Source of the DNA: an uncultured Oscillospiraceae bacterium
GTDB lineage: Bacteria > Bacillota > Clostridia > Oscillospirales > Oscillospiraceae
Direction: 5' to 3'
Assembly (NCBI GenBank): GCA_944382965.1
Contig: CALWOA010000007.1
Coordinates: forward strand, 47,586 to 111,585
Length of the DNA: 64,000 nt
In this document: piece by piece, positions 50,490-58,073 of the stretch
Layout: every line of letters starts with the position of its first letter
Position numbering within the stretch: the first letter of the stretch is position 1
Made by a program: the position numbers and the translations under genes
The notes under the pieces: model-generated
What the model saw: the letters and a program-made list of their open reading frames with translations, nothing else
The model's database searches: none
What the model was told of the DNA's origin: nothing

Positions 50490-50751
50490 AGATTTCAGTC
50501 AGCGTTCATAAGAAATTCTTCCGTGGTTGACTTGGACGAACAAGTATTCTACAATATGTTCATCAAATTAGCAGCTCAATAAAGCAGAAATTTTCACCAA
50601 CTTCAGGTGCTCTTATGGCAATTGCTGCAAAACCACACAGGCCATCGTGGGTTCGTTGGTGCAGGAGATGCGGTATCTCGATGAACTGGCGGGCGCACTT
50701 GCCAAAGTAAATTCTACGACAAAAATTCTGAGATAGCATGAGGTAATCACT
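50490..50751. other. Decayed stretch
   Basis: Contains a 20-codon open tail (VVDLDEQVFYNMFIKLAAQ) and another short frame ending VQEMRYLDELAGALAKVNST before a stop. Neither has a start or a recognised family; they look like remnants of deleted genes. Confidence 0.4.
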
Positions 50752-51158
50752 ATGTGGACTTGTCCAAAATGCGGAAGGAACTTCCGCAACTGCAACCAAA
50801 GTCATTACTGCGGGAAAGCACCGGAGACCATTGCGGAATATATCCGGGAGCAGCCGGAAGCAGTTCAGCCGATTTTGCGGCAGCTTCAGGAAACCATCCA
50901 TGCAGCGATTCCCGAAGCAAAGGAGAAAATTTCCTGGAGTATGCCAACTTTCTGGAAGGGGCATAACCTGATCCAATTTGCAGCATCCCAGAAGCATATC
51001 GGGCTGTATCCCGGTCCCGAGGCTGTGGCTTTTTTGCCGATCGCTTGCAGGCGTATTCCACCAGTAAAGGCACCATTCGTCTGCCGCTGAATCAGCCGTT
51101 TCCTCTGGATCTGATTGCGGAGATCGCCCGGTGGTGTGAGAAAAACAATGGAAAGTAA
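50752..51158 (+). pseudogene. DUF1801 (YdhG-like) protein, frameshifted
   Basis: Frame 1 from ATG 50752 gives a CxxC-x12-C zinc-ribbon-like start (CPKCGRNFRNCNQSHYC) and the DUF1801 body (IPEAKEKISWSMPTFWKGHN, HIGLYPGPEAVAF). The expected end lies in the next frame from 51036: ADRLQAYSTSKGTIRLPLNQ, then PFPLDLIAEIARWC, stop at 51158. The shift coincides with a run of six T residues at 51030-51035; a seventh T would restore one protein of ~135 residues. It is either a true frameshift or a sequencing error in a homopolymer. Confidence 0.78.
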
Positions 51159-51175
51159 GAAAAGGAGGCATACCT

Positions 51176-51460
51176 TTGGGCAAACAGTACGAATACGATG
51201 CTGTCATTCACGAACTGCCGGAAAAAGGCGGCGCCTATGTGGTGTTTTCCTGGAACATCCGGGAGGAGTTCGGCAAAGGCCGGGTCAAGGTACATGCCAC
51301 CTTTGACGGCATTCCCTATGACGGCAGTATCGTCAATATGGGCGTAAAAAACGAGGATGGTTCAGTCTTCTACATTCTCGGTATGCTGAAATCCATCCGC
51401 ACCCAATTGGGCAAAGGCCATGGGGATACCGTCCATTTGGTGATCTGGGAGCGGACGTAA
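51176..51460 (+). CDS. DUF1905 domain protein
   Basis: 94 residues, TTG start with AAAAGGAGG 7 bases upstream. It fits DUF1905: YEYDAVIHELPEKGGAYVVF, VKVHATFDGIPYDGSIVNMG, HVLGMLKSIR-like segment (YILGMLKSIRTQLGKGHGDT) and VHLVIWERT. These small beta-barrel proteins are commonly paired with DUF1801 or YdeI genes, as here. The function is unknown. Confidence 0.85.
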   Translation: MGKQYEYDAVIHELPEKGGAYVVFSWNIREEFGKGRVKVHATFDGIPYDGSIVNMGVKNEDGSVFYILGMLKSIRTQLGKGHGDTVHLVIWERT

Positions 51461-51728
51461 GGACAAATCAAGGAAGTGGTCCGAGCGCAGCGAACCCCGT
51501 CAGGGCTGCGGCAGCGGTCACTATAACCAGAAACTGACTACCAGATGTCGGACAGAGAAAGCCGGAACACATCCATGTGGGAGTTTGCAGCAAAAGAACT
51601 GACCGTGCTGGCCAATGTGATGACGGCAACCCGTTCTGGAGACACACCATTGCGGTCTGTGATTCTCTGGCAAATGGGATCGAAAGCGCGAGTATTGCAG
51701 AATAGCAGATACATTAGGAGGTACCAAA
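51461..51728. other. Decayed stretch
   Basis: 268 bases between the DUF1905 and DUF2004 genes. A 69-codon frame is open (51545-51754) but runs into the next gene and shows no family motif. No promoter stands out. Confidence 0.35.
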
Positions 51729-52232
51729 ATGAAACTGAACAGCAACCGAATTGATTTCGAATATCAGCCAGGTGATGAGATCTTCACCTTTCCCGATGAA
51801 ACAGGACTGCCCTTCCTGTTTGAGGTAGGTGAGGAGCTGACCCATGACCCTGCAGCCATGGATGCAGTTGGAAAGATGTTGGATGAGGTGGAAGACTTGG
51901 TAGACGAAGCCAAGGCCGCCCTCAAAGCAGCACAGGCAGACGAGGACAGCCCATACCACGACACCGTAACATTCTTCCTGCAATTCCACCGGGACGAAGT
52001 AGACCCGGATATTGCAGCGGAACTTTTTCCAGAAACCGATCCTGCCAAGCTGTCCTTTTCTGAGATGGTGGACTATTTACAGCTCGCACGATTTGCTAGT
52101 TGTGTGTATGGCGAATATGATCAGCAAACCTTTATTCTGGACCTGTCCTTCAATCCGGAGATGACCGACGAGCTGATGGTAATCTGCTTTAACTTAGAGA
52201 AAGAAGTTCTTGATATTACGCATGAAAGCTGA
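51729..52232 (+). CDS. DUF2004-like protein
   Basis: 167 residues, AGGAGG site 7 bases upstream of the ATG. It is strongly acidic. The central HDTVTFFLQFHRDEVDPDIA and the C-terminal ILDLSFNPEMTDELMVICFN with final ITHES match the DUF2004 pattern as I remember it (LDYxLxPELTDYLLVV...ITMES). Such proteins may be immunity or housekeeping proteins; the function is unknown. It is intact in an otherwise decaying stretch. Confidence 0.7.
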   Translation: MKLNSNRIDFEYQPGDEIFTFPDETGLPFLFEVGEELTHDPAAMDAVGKMLDEVEDLVDEAKAALKAAQADEDSPYHDTVTFFLQFHRDEVDPDIAAELFPETDPAKLSFSEMVDYLQLARFASCVYGEYDQQTFILDLSFNPEMTDELMVICFNLEKEVLDITHES

Positions 52233-52419
52233 AATTTTGACTTGAGTGAGGAAAACTGGATAGGGAAACCTTTTGGCACTGCTGTTTTCTGGTGCAGCGG
52301 TGTGTCACTGCGCAGCCAGAAACGGCAATCTTTACGCAGTAAAGGCAAGATGCAAAAATATGTGCTTCAAACTGCACCTAGACAGCGGACTTATAAATAT
52401 GCTCAAAAGTCCGGAAAAC
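52233..52419. other. Intergenic stretch without recognisable gene
   Basis: Only short unsupported frames occur between the DUF2004 stop and the terminator hairpin. Confidence 0.35.
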
Positions 52420-52469
52420 AACCGCTTTTCCATCCCCGTAAATCACGCAGCGGATGGAAAAGCGGTTTT
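52420..52469. terminator. Long-stem terminator
   Basis: A perfect 16-bp stem (52420-52435 with 52452-52467) followed by T residues. It marks the boundary between the accessory stretch and the convergent kdp operon. Confidence 0.85.
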
Positions 52470-52538
52470 CCGTGGTATGATAGCTTACAAGTCTAAGATT
52501 TGAAAATCTTTCTTCACTAAGGAATATTCCTCTCTTCT

Positions 52539-53192
52539 TTAGAGAAGCCCCATGCACTGGGCGATCTCCACATTTACTTGCAGGACATTCACTGTCTCTT
52601 CTCCGAAAATACCCAGCAATTTTCCCGAGGTATGGTTCTGAATGATTTCCTGTACCTTGTCTTCTGTCAGACCAGACGCCTGCGCAATTCTTGGCACCTG
52701 AATCTGCGCTGCCATGGGAGAGATGTGCGGGTCCAGTCCGGAACCGGAAGCGGTAAGCAAATCCGTAGGAATCTCTTCCCGTGTTACCTCCGGGTTCTTC
52801 TCCAGGAAATTCTGGATATCCCCTTCCACCCGCTCAGCCAGCGCCGGATTGGAAGGGCCATAGTTCTGGGAACCGGAAGCCAGGCCGCCGAACTCTGTGC
52901 CATCCAGATAGTACTTCTGAGCGTCTTCTGCTTCGGTGTAGACATTGTAGTGGTAAGCAGAAGGACGGCTCCACAGGAAGTAATCCTGGGTAAACTCCTG
53001 CCCCACAGAAACCGAGCCTACCGTTTTTCCGTCAACCGTGATCAGATTTCCGTTGGCCTGACGGGGGAAAAGCAGTGCGGAAATTCCGGTGAGCAGCATG
53101 GGGAACCCCAAACCGCAGACCAGCATCAAAATCACAGTAACCATAACCATCTGACGTAAGTTCTTCCAAAAACCGCTGCCGGATTCTTTCAT
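52539..53192 (-). CDS. kdpC: Potassium-transporting ATPase subunit KdpC
   Basis: 217 residues from ATG 53192 (an in-frame ATG at 53204 lies on the ribosome site). One N-terminal membrane helix (VMVTVILMLVCGLGFPMLLT) is followed by the extracytoplasmic domain with the KdpC hallmarks GSVSVGQEFTQDYFLWSRPS, GLASGSQNYGPSNPAL, and TASGSGLDPHISPMAAQIQV. KdpC stabilises the KdpA-KdpB complex. It is the last gene of the operon, 6 bp after kdpB. Confidence 0.95.
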   Translation of the reverse strand: MKESGSGFWKNLRQMVMVTVILMLVCGLGFPMLLTGISALLFPRQANGNLITVDGKTVGSVSVGQEFTQDYFLWSRPSAYHYNVYTEAEDAQKYYLDGTEFGGLASGSQNYGPSNPALAERVEGDIQNFLEKNPEVTREEIPTDLLTASGSGLDPHISPMAAQIQVPRIAQASGLTEDKVQEIIQNHTSGKLLGIFGEETVNVLQVNVEIAQCMGLL

Positions 53193-53210
53193 GGTAATCC
53201 ACATCCTTCC

Positions 53211-55262
53211 TTAAAGCACGAGAGTCAATATGGGACTGATCAGCAGATCAATCAGTTTGATACCGATAAAAGGCGTAATCACACCGCCAACACCAAAAAT
53301 CAGCATATTTCTTGCCAGCAATTTGCCCGAAGACATGGGGCGATATTTCACGCCCTTCATCGCCAGGGGAATCAGGCAGGGAATGATGATGGCATTGAAA
53401 ATCAATGCGGACAAAATCGCGCTGTTGGGCGTTGCCAGGCCCATCAGATTCAGAACCTGAAGCTGTGGAATTGCCAGCTGGAACATAGCCGGGATGATGG
53501 CAAAATACTTGGCGATGTCATTGGCAATGGAAAAGGTGGTCAAGCTGCCCCGGGTAATCAGCAGCTGCTTGCCGATTTCCACCACTTCCAGAATCTTCGT
53601 TGGGTCGCTGTCCAAGTCCACCATGTTGGCCGCTTCTTTTGCGGCGGTGGTGCCGGAGTTCATGGCAAGGCCCACATTGGCCTGTGCCAGAGCCGGTGCG
53701 TCGTTGGTGCCGTCACCAGTCATGGCAACGATTTTGCCTTCTGCCTGCTCTTTTTTGATGACATCAATCTTATCTTCCGGTTTACACTCTGCAATGAACC
53801 CGTCTACACCAGCTTCCTTGGCAATGGTGGCAGCAGTGAGGGGATTGTCGCCGGTGCACATGATGGTTTTGATTCCCATGGCCCGCAGTCGGGCAAAGCG
53901 TTCTACCATACCGGGTTTCACTGTGTCCTTCAGGTAGATCACGCCCAGAATCCGGTCGTTTTCACACACCGTCAGAGGGGTGCCACCCAGGCTGGAGACC
54001 GTATCAACCTGTGCCTGCAAATCCTTGGGAATGGAGCCGCCCAGTTTCTTGACATACTGGGCAATGGCCTCTGCCGCACCCTTGCGGATTTTCCTGCCGT
54101 CAGGAAGATCCACGCCGCTCATACGGGTTTGGGCAGTAAATTCGATGTAAACAGCACCAGGCACTTCTTCACTGGTATCCCCCAGCCGGCGAGCCAGTTC
54201 CAGGGTGGACTTGCCTTCCGGGGTGTCATCCCGCAGACTGGTCAAAGCCGCACAGCGGATCAAGTCGCTGCGGTTGGCTCCGCCTACCGGCAGGAAGTCG
54301 GAGGCCAGACGGTTGCCAAAGGTAATGGTGCCGGTTTTGTCCAGGATCATGGTATCCACATCGCCGCAGGCTTCCACGGCCTTGCCGGACATGGCAATGA
54401 CATTGAAGCGGGTGACTCGGTCCATACCAGCGATGCCGATGGCAGACAGCAGACCGCCGATGGTGGTGGGAATCAAACAAACCGTCAGGGCAATCAAGGT
54501 AGAGGTTTGCAGCTGTACACCGGAATAAAGGCCAATGGGATACAGCGTTACAATCACAATCAGGAAAATGATGGTCAGCGACACCAGCAGGGTATTCAGC
54601 GCAATCTCATTGGGGGTCTTTTTCCGGGAAGCGCCCTCCACCATGGAGATCATGCGATCCAGAAAGCTGTTGCCGGGGTCCGAAGTAATCTGAATTTTCA
54701 GCCAATCGGATACCACGGTGGTACCGCCGGTGACGGAACAGAAGTCACCACCGGATTCCCGCACCACAGGCGCGGACTCACCGGTAATGGCAGATTCGTC
54801 CACAGAGGCAACGCCTTCGATCACTTCCCCGTCACCGGGAATGATTTCTCCCGCATACACCATTACGATGTCGCCTTTTTGCAGTTCACTGGAAAGCACC
54901 GTGGTTTCCGTGCCATCCTCCGCAATCCGACGTGCCTGGGTATCTTTCTGGGTCTTTTTCAGGCTGGCAGCCTGGGCTTTGCCCCGGCCTTCCGCCACAG
55001 ACTCTGCAAAGTTTGCAAACAGGACCGTGACAAACAGCACCCCGCAGACGATGCTGTTGTATGCCCGCAGATTCGTATCCTGCGCCACATCGCCAAACAG
55101 ATTCGGGAAGAAGGACAGCAGCAGCGTGATGACGCACCCTACTTCTACCACAAACATCACCGGGTTTTTCATCATGTACAAGGGGTTCAATTTAGAAAAG
55201 GAACCAATGACCGCCTGGCGAAAGATGTCGGGGGTCATCAATTTTTGATTCTTCTTGCTCAT
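53211..55262 (-). CDS. kdpB: Potassium-transporting P-type ATPase subunit KdpB
   Basis: 683 residues. The phosphorylated aspartate is D308 in [11 protein letters not shown], the actuator TGES motif is at 160-163, and the hinge is [25 protein letters not shown]. The NEIALN and [10 protein letters not shown] segments of helix 4 are KdpB-specific. It hydrolyses ATP to drive K+ uptake through KdpA at low external potassium. It lies 12 bp after kdpA with a GGAGG site. Confidence 0.96.
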   Translation of the reverse strand: MSKKNQKLMTPDIFRQAVIGSFSKLNPLYMMKNPVMFVVEVGCVITLLLSFFPNLFGDVAQDTNLRAYNSIVCGVLFVTVLFANFAESVAEGRGKAQAASLKKTQKDTQARRIAEDGTETTVLSSELQKGDIVMVYAGEIIPGDGEVIEGVASVDESAITGESAPVVRESGGDFCSVTGGTTVVSDWLKIQITSDPGNSFLDRMISMVEGASRKKTPNEIALNTLLVSLTIIFLIVIVTLYPIGLYSGVQLQTSTLIALTVCLIPTTIGGLLSAIGIAGMDRVTRFNVIAMSGKAVEACGDVDTMILDKTGTITFGNRLASDFLPVGGANRSDLIRCAALTSLRDDTPEGKSTLELARRLGDTSEEVPGAVYIEFTAQTRMSGVDLPDGRKIRKGAAEAIAQYVKKLGGSIPKDLQAQVDTVSSLGGTPLTVCENDRILGVIYLKDTVKPGMVERFARLRAMGIKTIMCTGDNPLTAATIAKEAGVDGFIAECKPEDKIDVIKKEQAEGKIVAMTGDGTNDAPALAQANVGLAMNSGTTAAKEAANMVDLDSDPTKILEVVEIGKQLLITRGSLTTFSIANDIAKYFAIIPAMFQLAIPQLQVLNLMGLATPNSAILSALIFNAIIIPCLIPLAMKGVKYRPMSSGKLLARNMLIFGVGGVITPFIGIKLIDLLISPILTLVL

Positions 55263-55274
55263 AATGTTTCCTCC

Positions 55275-57002
55275 TTATCCCCAAAGTGTCAGATGTTCCG
55301 CAATGGGGCCCAGTGCCAGCACCGGGAAAAATGTCATGGCCGCAAAGATATAGACCACGAACACCAAAATGACAGAAAAACTCATGGTATCGGTTCGCAA
55401 TGCACCAGCAGATTCGTTAACAAACCCTTTCTTCATCAGCGATCCAGCAATGGCCAGCTGCAGTACAATGGGAAGATACCGTCCGAAGAACATAACCAAT
55501 CCGGTGGTCACATTCCAAAACAAGCTGTTATCCGCCAGACCTTCAAAGCCGGAGCCGTTGTTGGCAGCAGAGGATGCGTACTCATACAGCACCTGAGACA
55601 AGCCGTGGAAGCCCGGATTTGTAATGCCCGCCTGCCCGCTGGGGATTGCCACCGCCAACGCAGTAAACGCCAAAATCAGCAGCGGGTGAATGATGATTAC
55701 CAGAGCGGTCAGCTTCATCTCCCGACCTTCAATCTTTTTGCCCAAATATTCCGGCGTGCGGCCGATCATCAGTCCGCAGATGAACACCGCCAGGATGGCG
55801 TACAAGATCATATTCATCAATCCCACGCCCTTGCCGCCAAACACCACGTTCAGCATCATGTGCAGCATGGGAATCATGCCGCCCAAGGGGGTCAGGGTAT
55901 CGTGCATGTTGTTGACAGTGCCGGTAGTAAAGGATGTGGTCGTGGTGGTGAACAAAGCCGACTGGGCGACACCGAAGCGAACCTCCTTGCCTTCCATATT
56001 ACCCATGGACTGGCTCAGGCCAACTTCCGCCAGTGCCGGATTTCCCTGGGATTCTGCCCAGAAGCAAACACTCAGGCCAATCACGAACAGAATGCTCATG
56101 GCTGCGAAAATGCTGCACCCTTCCCGGCCAAACACACTTTTCTGCTTCTGCACGCCACTGACACGCTCTGCTTTCCTCTGGCCCACCATTTTGCCAAAGG
56201 TAATGACACAGGCACCGGGCAGAAGCATCATGGAATACAGTTCGATCAGGTTGGTCAGCATGGTGGGATTTTCGATGGGTGTGGCGGAGTTTGCTCCCAG
56301 GAAACCGCCGCCATTGGTTCCCAAATGCTTGATGATTTCCAGTGCCGCCACCGGGCCGGAGGCAATCACCTGCTTGGCGCCCTCCAAGGTATCTACCACA
56401 ATATTCCCGGAGAGGTTCTGGGGAACCCCCTGCCATACCAGCAGCACTCCGCCAAGGATAGACAGCGGCAGCAATACCCGGGTGATGATCCGGATCAAAT
56501 CGCTGTAGAAGTTGCCTACGCTTACCTTGGACTTTCCCGCCAGGCCACGGATAAAGGCGATGCAGGCAGCATAACCGCTGGCCGCGGAAACAAACATCAT
56601 AAAGGTAATGACCATCATCTGCGTCAGATAAGACACGCCTGTTTCTCCGGAATAGTGCTGCAGGTTGGTGTTGGTCATAAAGCTGATGATGGTGTTGAAG
56701 GACAAGGACGCCTCCATTCCTTCAATCCCATTGGGATTGAACAATGCACTGCCCTGCATTCTCAGGATCAGGTAGCCCAGTACCATCATAACGGTATTGG
56801 TGCCCAGCAGTGCAAGGGCATATTCTTTCCAATTCATCTCCCGCTGGGGCTGGACACCGCAGACTTTATACACCAAAGCATCCACCCGGTTAAACAGCGG
56901 GTCCGCAAAGGTCGGTTTCCCGGCGGCGATGCGGTAAACATAATCGCCCACCGGAATCACCATGACCATGTAAATCAGCAGGGTCAGGATAATTTGCAGC
57001 AT
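55275..57002 (-). CDS. kdpA: Potassium-transporting ATPase channel subunit KdpA
   Basis: 575 residues, about ten membrane helices. Selectivity-filter-like glycine loops of the four repeats are visible: NTNLQHYSGE, GTNGGGFLGANSATP, the TTTSFTTGTVN loop, and SSAANNGSGFEGL. KdpA binds and passes K+. The small KdpF gene lies 21 bp upstream. Confidence 0.96.
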   Translation of the reverse strand: MLQIILTLLIYMVMVIPVGDYVYRIAAGKPTFADPLFNRVDALVYKVCGVQPQREMNWKEYALALLGTNTVMMVLGYLILRMQGSALFNPNGIEGMEASLSFNTIISFMTNTNLQHYSGETGVSYLTQMMVITFMMFVSAASGYAACIAFIRGLAGKSKVSVGNFYSDLIRIITRVLLPLSILGGVLLVWQGVPQNLSGNIVVDTLEGAKQVIASGPVAALEIIKHLGTNGGGFLGANSATPIENPTMLTNLIELYSMMLLPGACVITFGKMVGQRKAERVSGVQKQKSVFGREGCSIFAAMSILFVIGLSVCFWAESQGNPALAEVGLSQSMGNMEGKEVRFGVAQSALFTTTTTSFTTGTVNNMHDTLTPLGGMIPMLHMMLNVVFGGKGVGLMNMILYAILAVFICGLMIGRTPEYLGKKIEGREMKLTALVIIIHPLLILAFTALAVAIPSGQAGITNPGFHGLSQVLYEYASSAANNGSGFEGLADNSLFWNVTTGLVMFFGRYLPIVLQLAIAGSLMKKGFVNESAGALRTDTMSFSVILVFVVYIFAAMTFFPVLALGPIAEHLTLWG

Positions 57003-57023
57003 GATAACTTCCTCCTCATGACT

Positions 57024-57101
57024 TCAGAACTTCTCCGGGTGAACCAGGGCATAAACCAGATAGCTACCCAGCAGCAGTACAACAATTCCAAGAACCGTCA
57101 T
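57024..57101 (-). CDS. kdpF: KdpF, small K+-ATPase subunit
   Basis: A 25-residue single-helix peptide (MTVLGIVVLLLGSYLVYALV, then HPEKF) with GGAGGG before the ATG. The YLVYALVHPEKF end is the KdpF signature. In Escherichia coli KdpF stabilises the KdpABC complex, acting like a lipid in the membrane. It lies directly before kdpA. Confidence 0.92.
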   Translation of the reverse strand: MTVLGIVVLLLGSYLVYALVHPEKF

Positions 57102-57134
57102 ATTTTTCCCTCCAGAATGCAGTGTTTCCGCCTT

Positions 57135-57233
57135 TTATTCGCAGCGATCCAGCTGTTTTTTGCACCAGCCGACAAGCAGCAGAATCAGTCCCACGCAGGC
57201 GGCCAGAATTGCCATCATTAGGATATCCATCAT
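57135..57233 (-). CDS. 32-residue membrane peptide leading the kdp operon
   Basis: ATG 57233 has AAAGGAGG 8 bases upstream, and the frame ends at TAA 57135. The product is one membrane helix with a basic, two-cysteine tail (MDILMMAILAACVGLILLLV, then GWCKKQLDRCE). Similar short ORFs precede kdpF in other Firmicutes, but I know of no assigned function. A helper or alternative KdpF-like subunit is plausible. Confidence 0.75.
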   Translation of the reverse strand: MMDILMMAILAACVGLILLLVGWCKKQLDRCE

Positions 57234-57262
57234 CGTTACAACCTCCTTTTCTTCATGGGCAC

Positions 57263-57328
57263 ATTGTAGCAGGTTTGCTGTGAAATTGGGCTTAGCGTTT
57301 CGCCGTGGGCGTTAAGATGCTGTTAAGG
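57263..57328 (-). promoter_or_regulatory. kdp operon promoter with KdpE-type direct repeats
   Basis: TTAAG-N6-TTAAG at 57312-57327 (plus-strand reading; TTAAC-like from the transcribed side) lies upstream of a leftward -10 TACAAT (57263-57268). No acceptable -35 is present, as expected for an activator-dependent promoter. The 11-bp period fits OmpR-family regulators. Confidence 0.75.
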
Positions 57329-57340
57329 CATTTGCCCATA

Positions 57341-57372
57341 AAAAAACTGCTTGCGCTATCGCAAGCAGTTTT
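57341..57372 (-). terminator. Terminator between kdpE and the kdp structural operon
   Basis: A perfect 13-bp stem (57343-57355 with 57360-57372) with a 4-base loop, then Ts on the minus strand. It begins 3 bases after the kdpE stop codon. Confidence 0.88.
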
Positions 57373-57374
57373 CT

Positions 57375-58073
57375 TTATTTGCGAATCATCCGATATCCCA
57401 CACCAATATGAGTCTGGATGTATTGCGGGTTTGAAGGGTCCTTTTCAATCTTCTTACGAAGCGTGGCCATAAACACACGCAAAGACGGCGTATCCGAAGC
57501 CAGGGCGCTGCCCCACACCTCTTTCAAAATGTAGTTGTGGGTCAGGACTTTCCCGGTATTGCGTGCCAAAACACACAGCAGCTTGTACTCGATCGGCGTC
57601 AGGTGTACTTCTGTGCCATCCAGATACGCACACCCTGCGGCATAATCAATGGAGAGTGCACCATTGGTATAAATACTGCCGCTGCTGTGCATATCCGTCT
57701 CTTCCGTGCGGCTGCGGCGAAGAGCTACCCGCAGCCGGGCCAGCAGTTCATCGATGCTGAAAGGTTTGGTCAGGTAGTCATCCGCCCCGGCATCCAATGC
57801 CTCCACCTTGTCCCGGTCTTCACTCCTGGCACTGACCACGATAATCGGTACATTGCTCCAACCCCGAACCTTTCGGATAATGTCCACCCCATCCATATCC
57901 GGAAGGCCCAGATCCAGAATGATTACATCCGCATTGTAGGAGACCGCATCCATCAGGGCCGCTGAACCGCTTTTTGCCGTATGGTATTGATAGTCCTGGG
58001 CCTCCAAAGTGGTACGTATCAGGTTGGTGATGGCAGGATCGTCTTCCACCACCAGAATTTTGGGTTTATACAT
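57375..58073 (-). CDS. kdpE: KdpE response regulator (OmpR family)
   Basis: 232 residues from ATG 58073; a TTG two codons earlier is possible. The receiver domain has the acidic pair VVEDDPA, the phosphorylated Asp54 in VIILDLGLPDMDG, and the switch residues VSA and LTKPF. The winged-helix output domain ends NPQYIQTHIGVGYRM, typical of OmpR/PhoB and KdpE. It overlaps the kdpD stop and should activate both kdp promoters. Confidence 0.94.
   Translation of the reverse strand: MYKPKILVVEDDPAITNLIRTTLEAQDYQYHTAKSGSAALMDAVSYNADVIILDLGLPDMDGVDIIRKVRGWSNVPIIVVSARSEDRDKVEALDAGADDYLTKPFSIDELLARLRVALRRSRTEETDMHSSGSIYTNGALSIDYAAGCAYLDGTEVHLTPIEYKLLCVLARNTGKVLTHNYILKEVWGSALASDTPSLRVFMATLRKKIEKDPSNPQYIQTHIGVGYRMIRK

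Noticed and set aside
50563-51207. A 214-codon minus-strand frame across the DUF1801 gene
   Set aside because: No motif and no ribosome site; the plus-strand DUF1801 reading explains the region better.
54129-57221. A 1030-codon open frame on the plus strand opposite kdpB and kdpA
   Set aside because: Its product is rich in His, Gln and Gly with no domains or helices, and it is exactly antisense to two clear Kdp genes. It results from the codon bias of the real genes.
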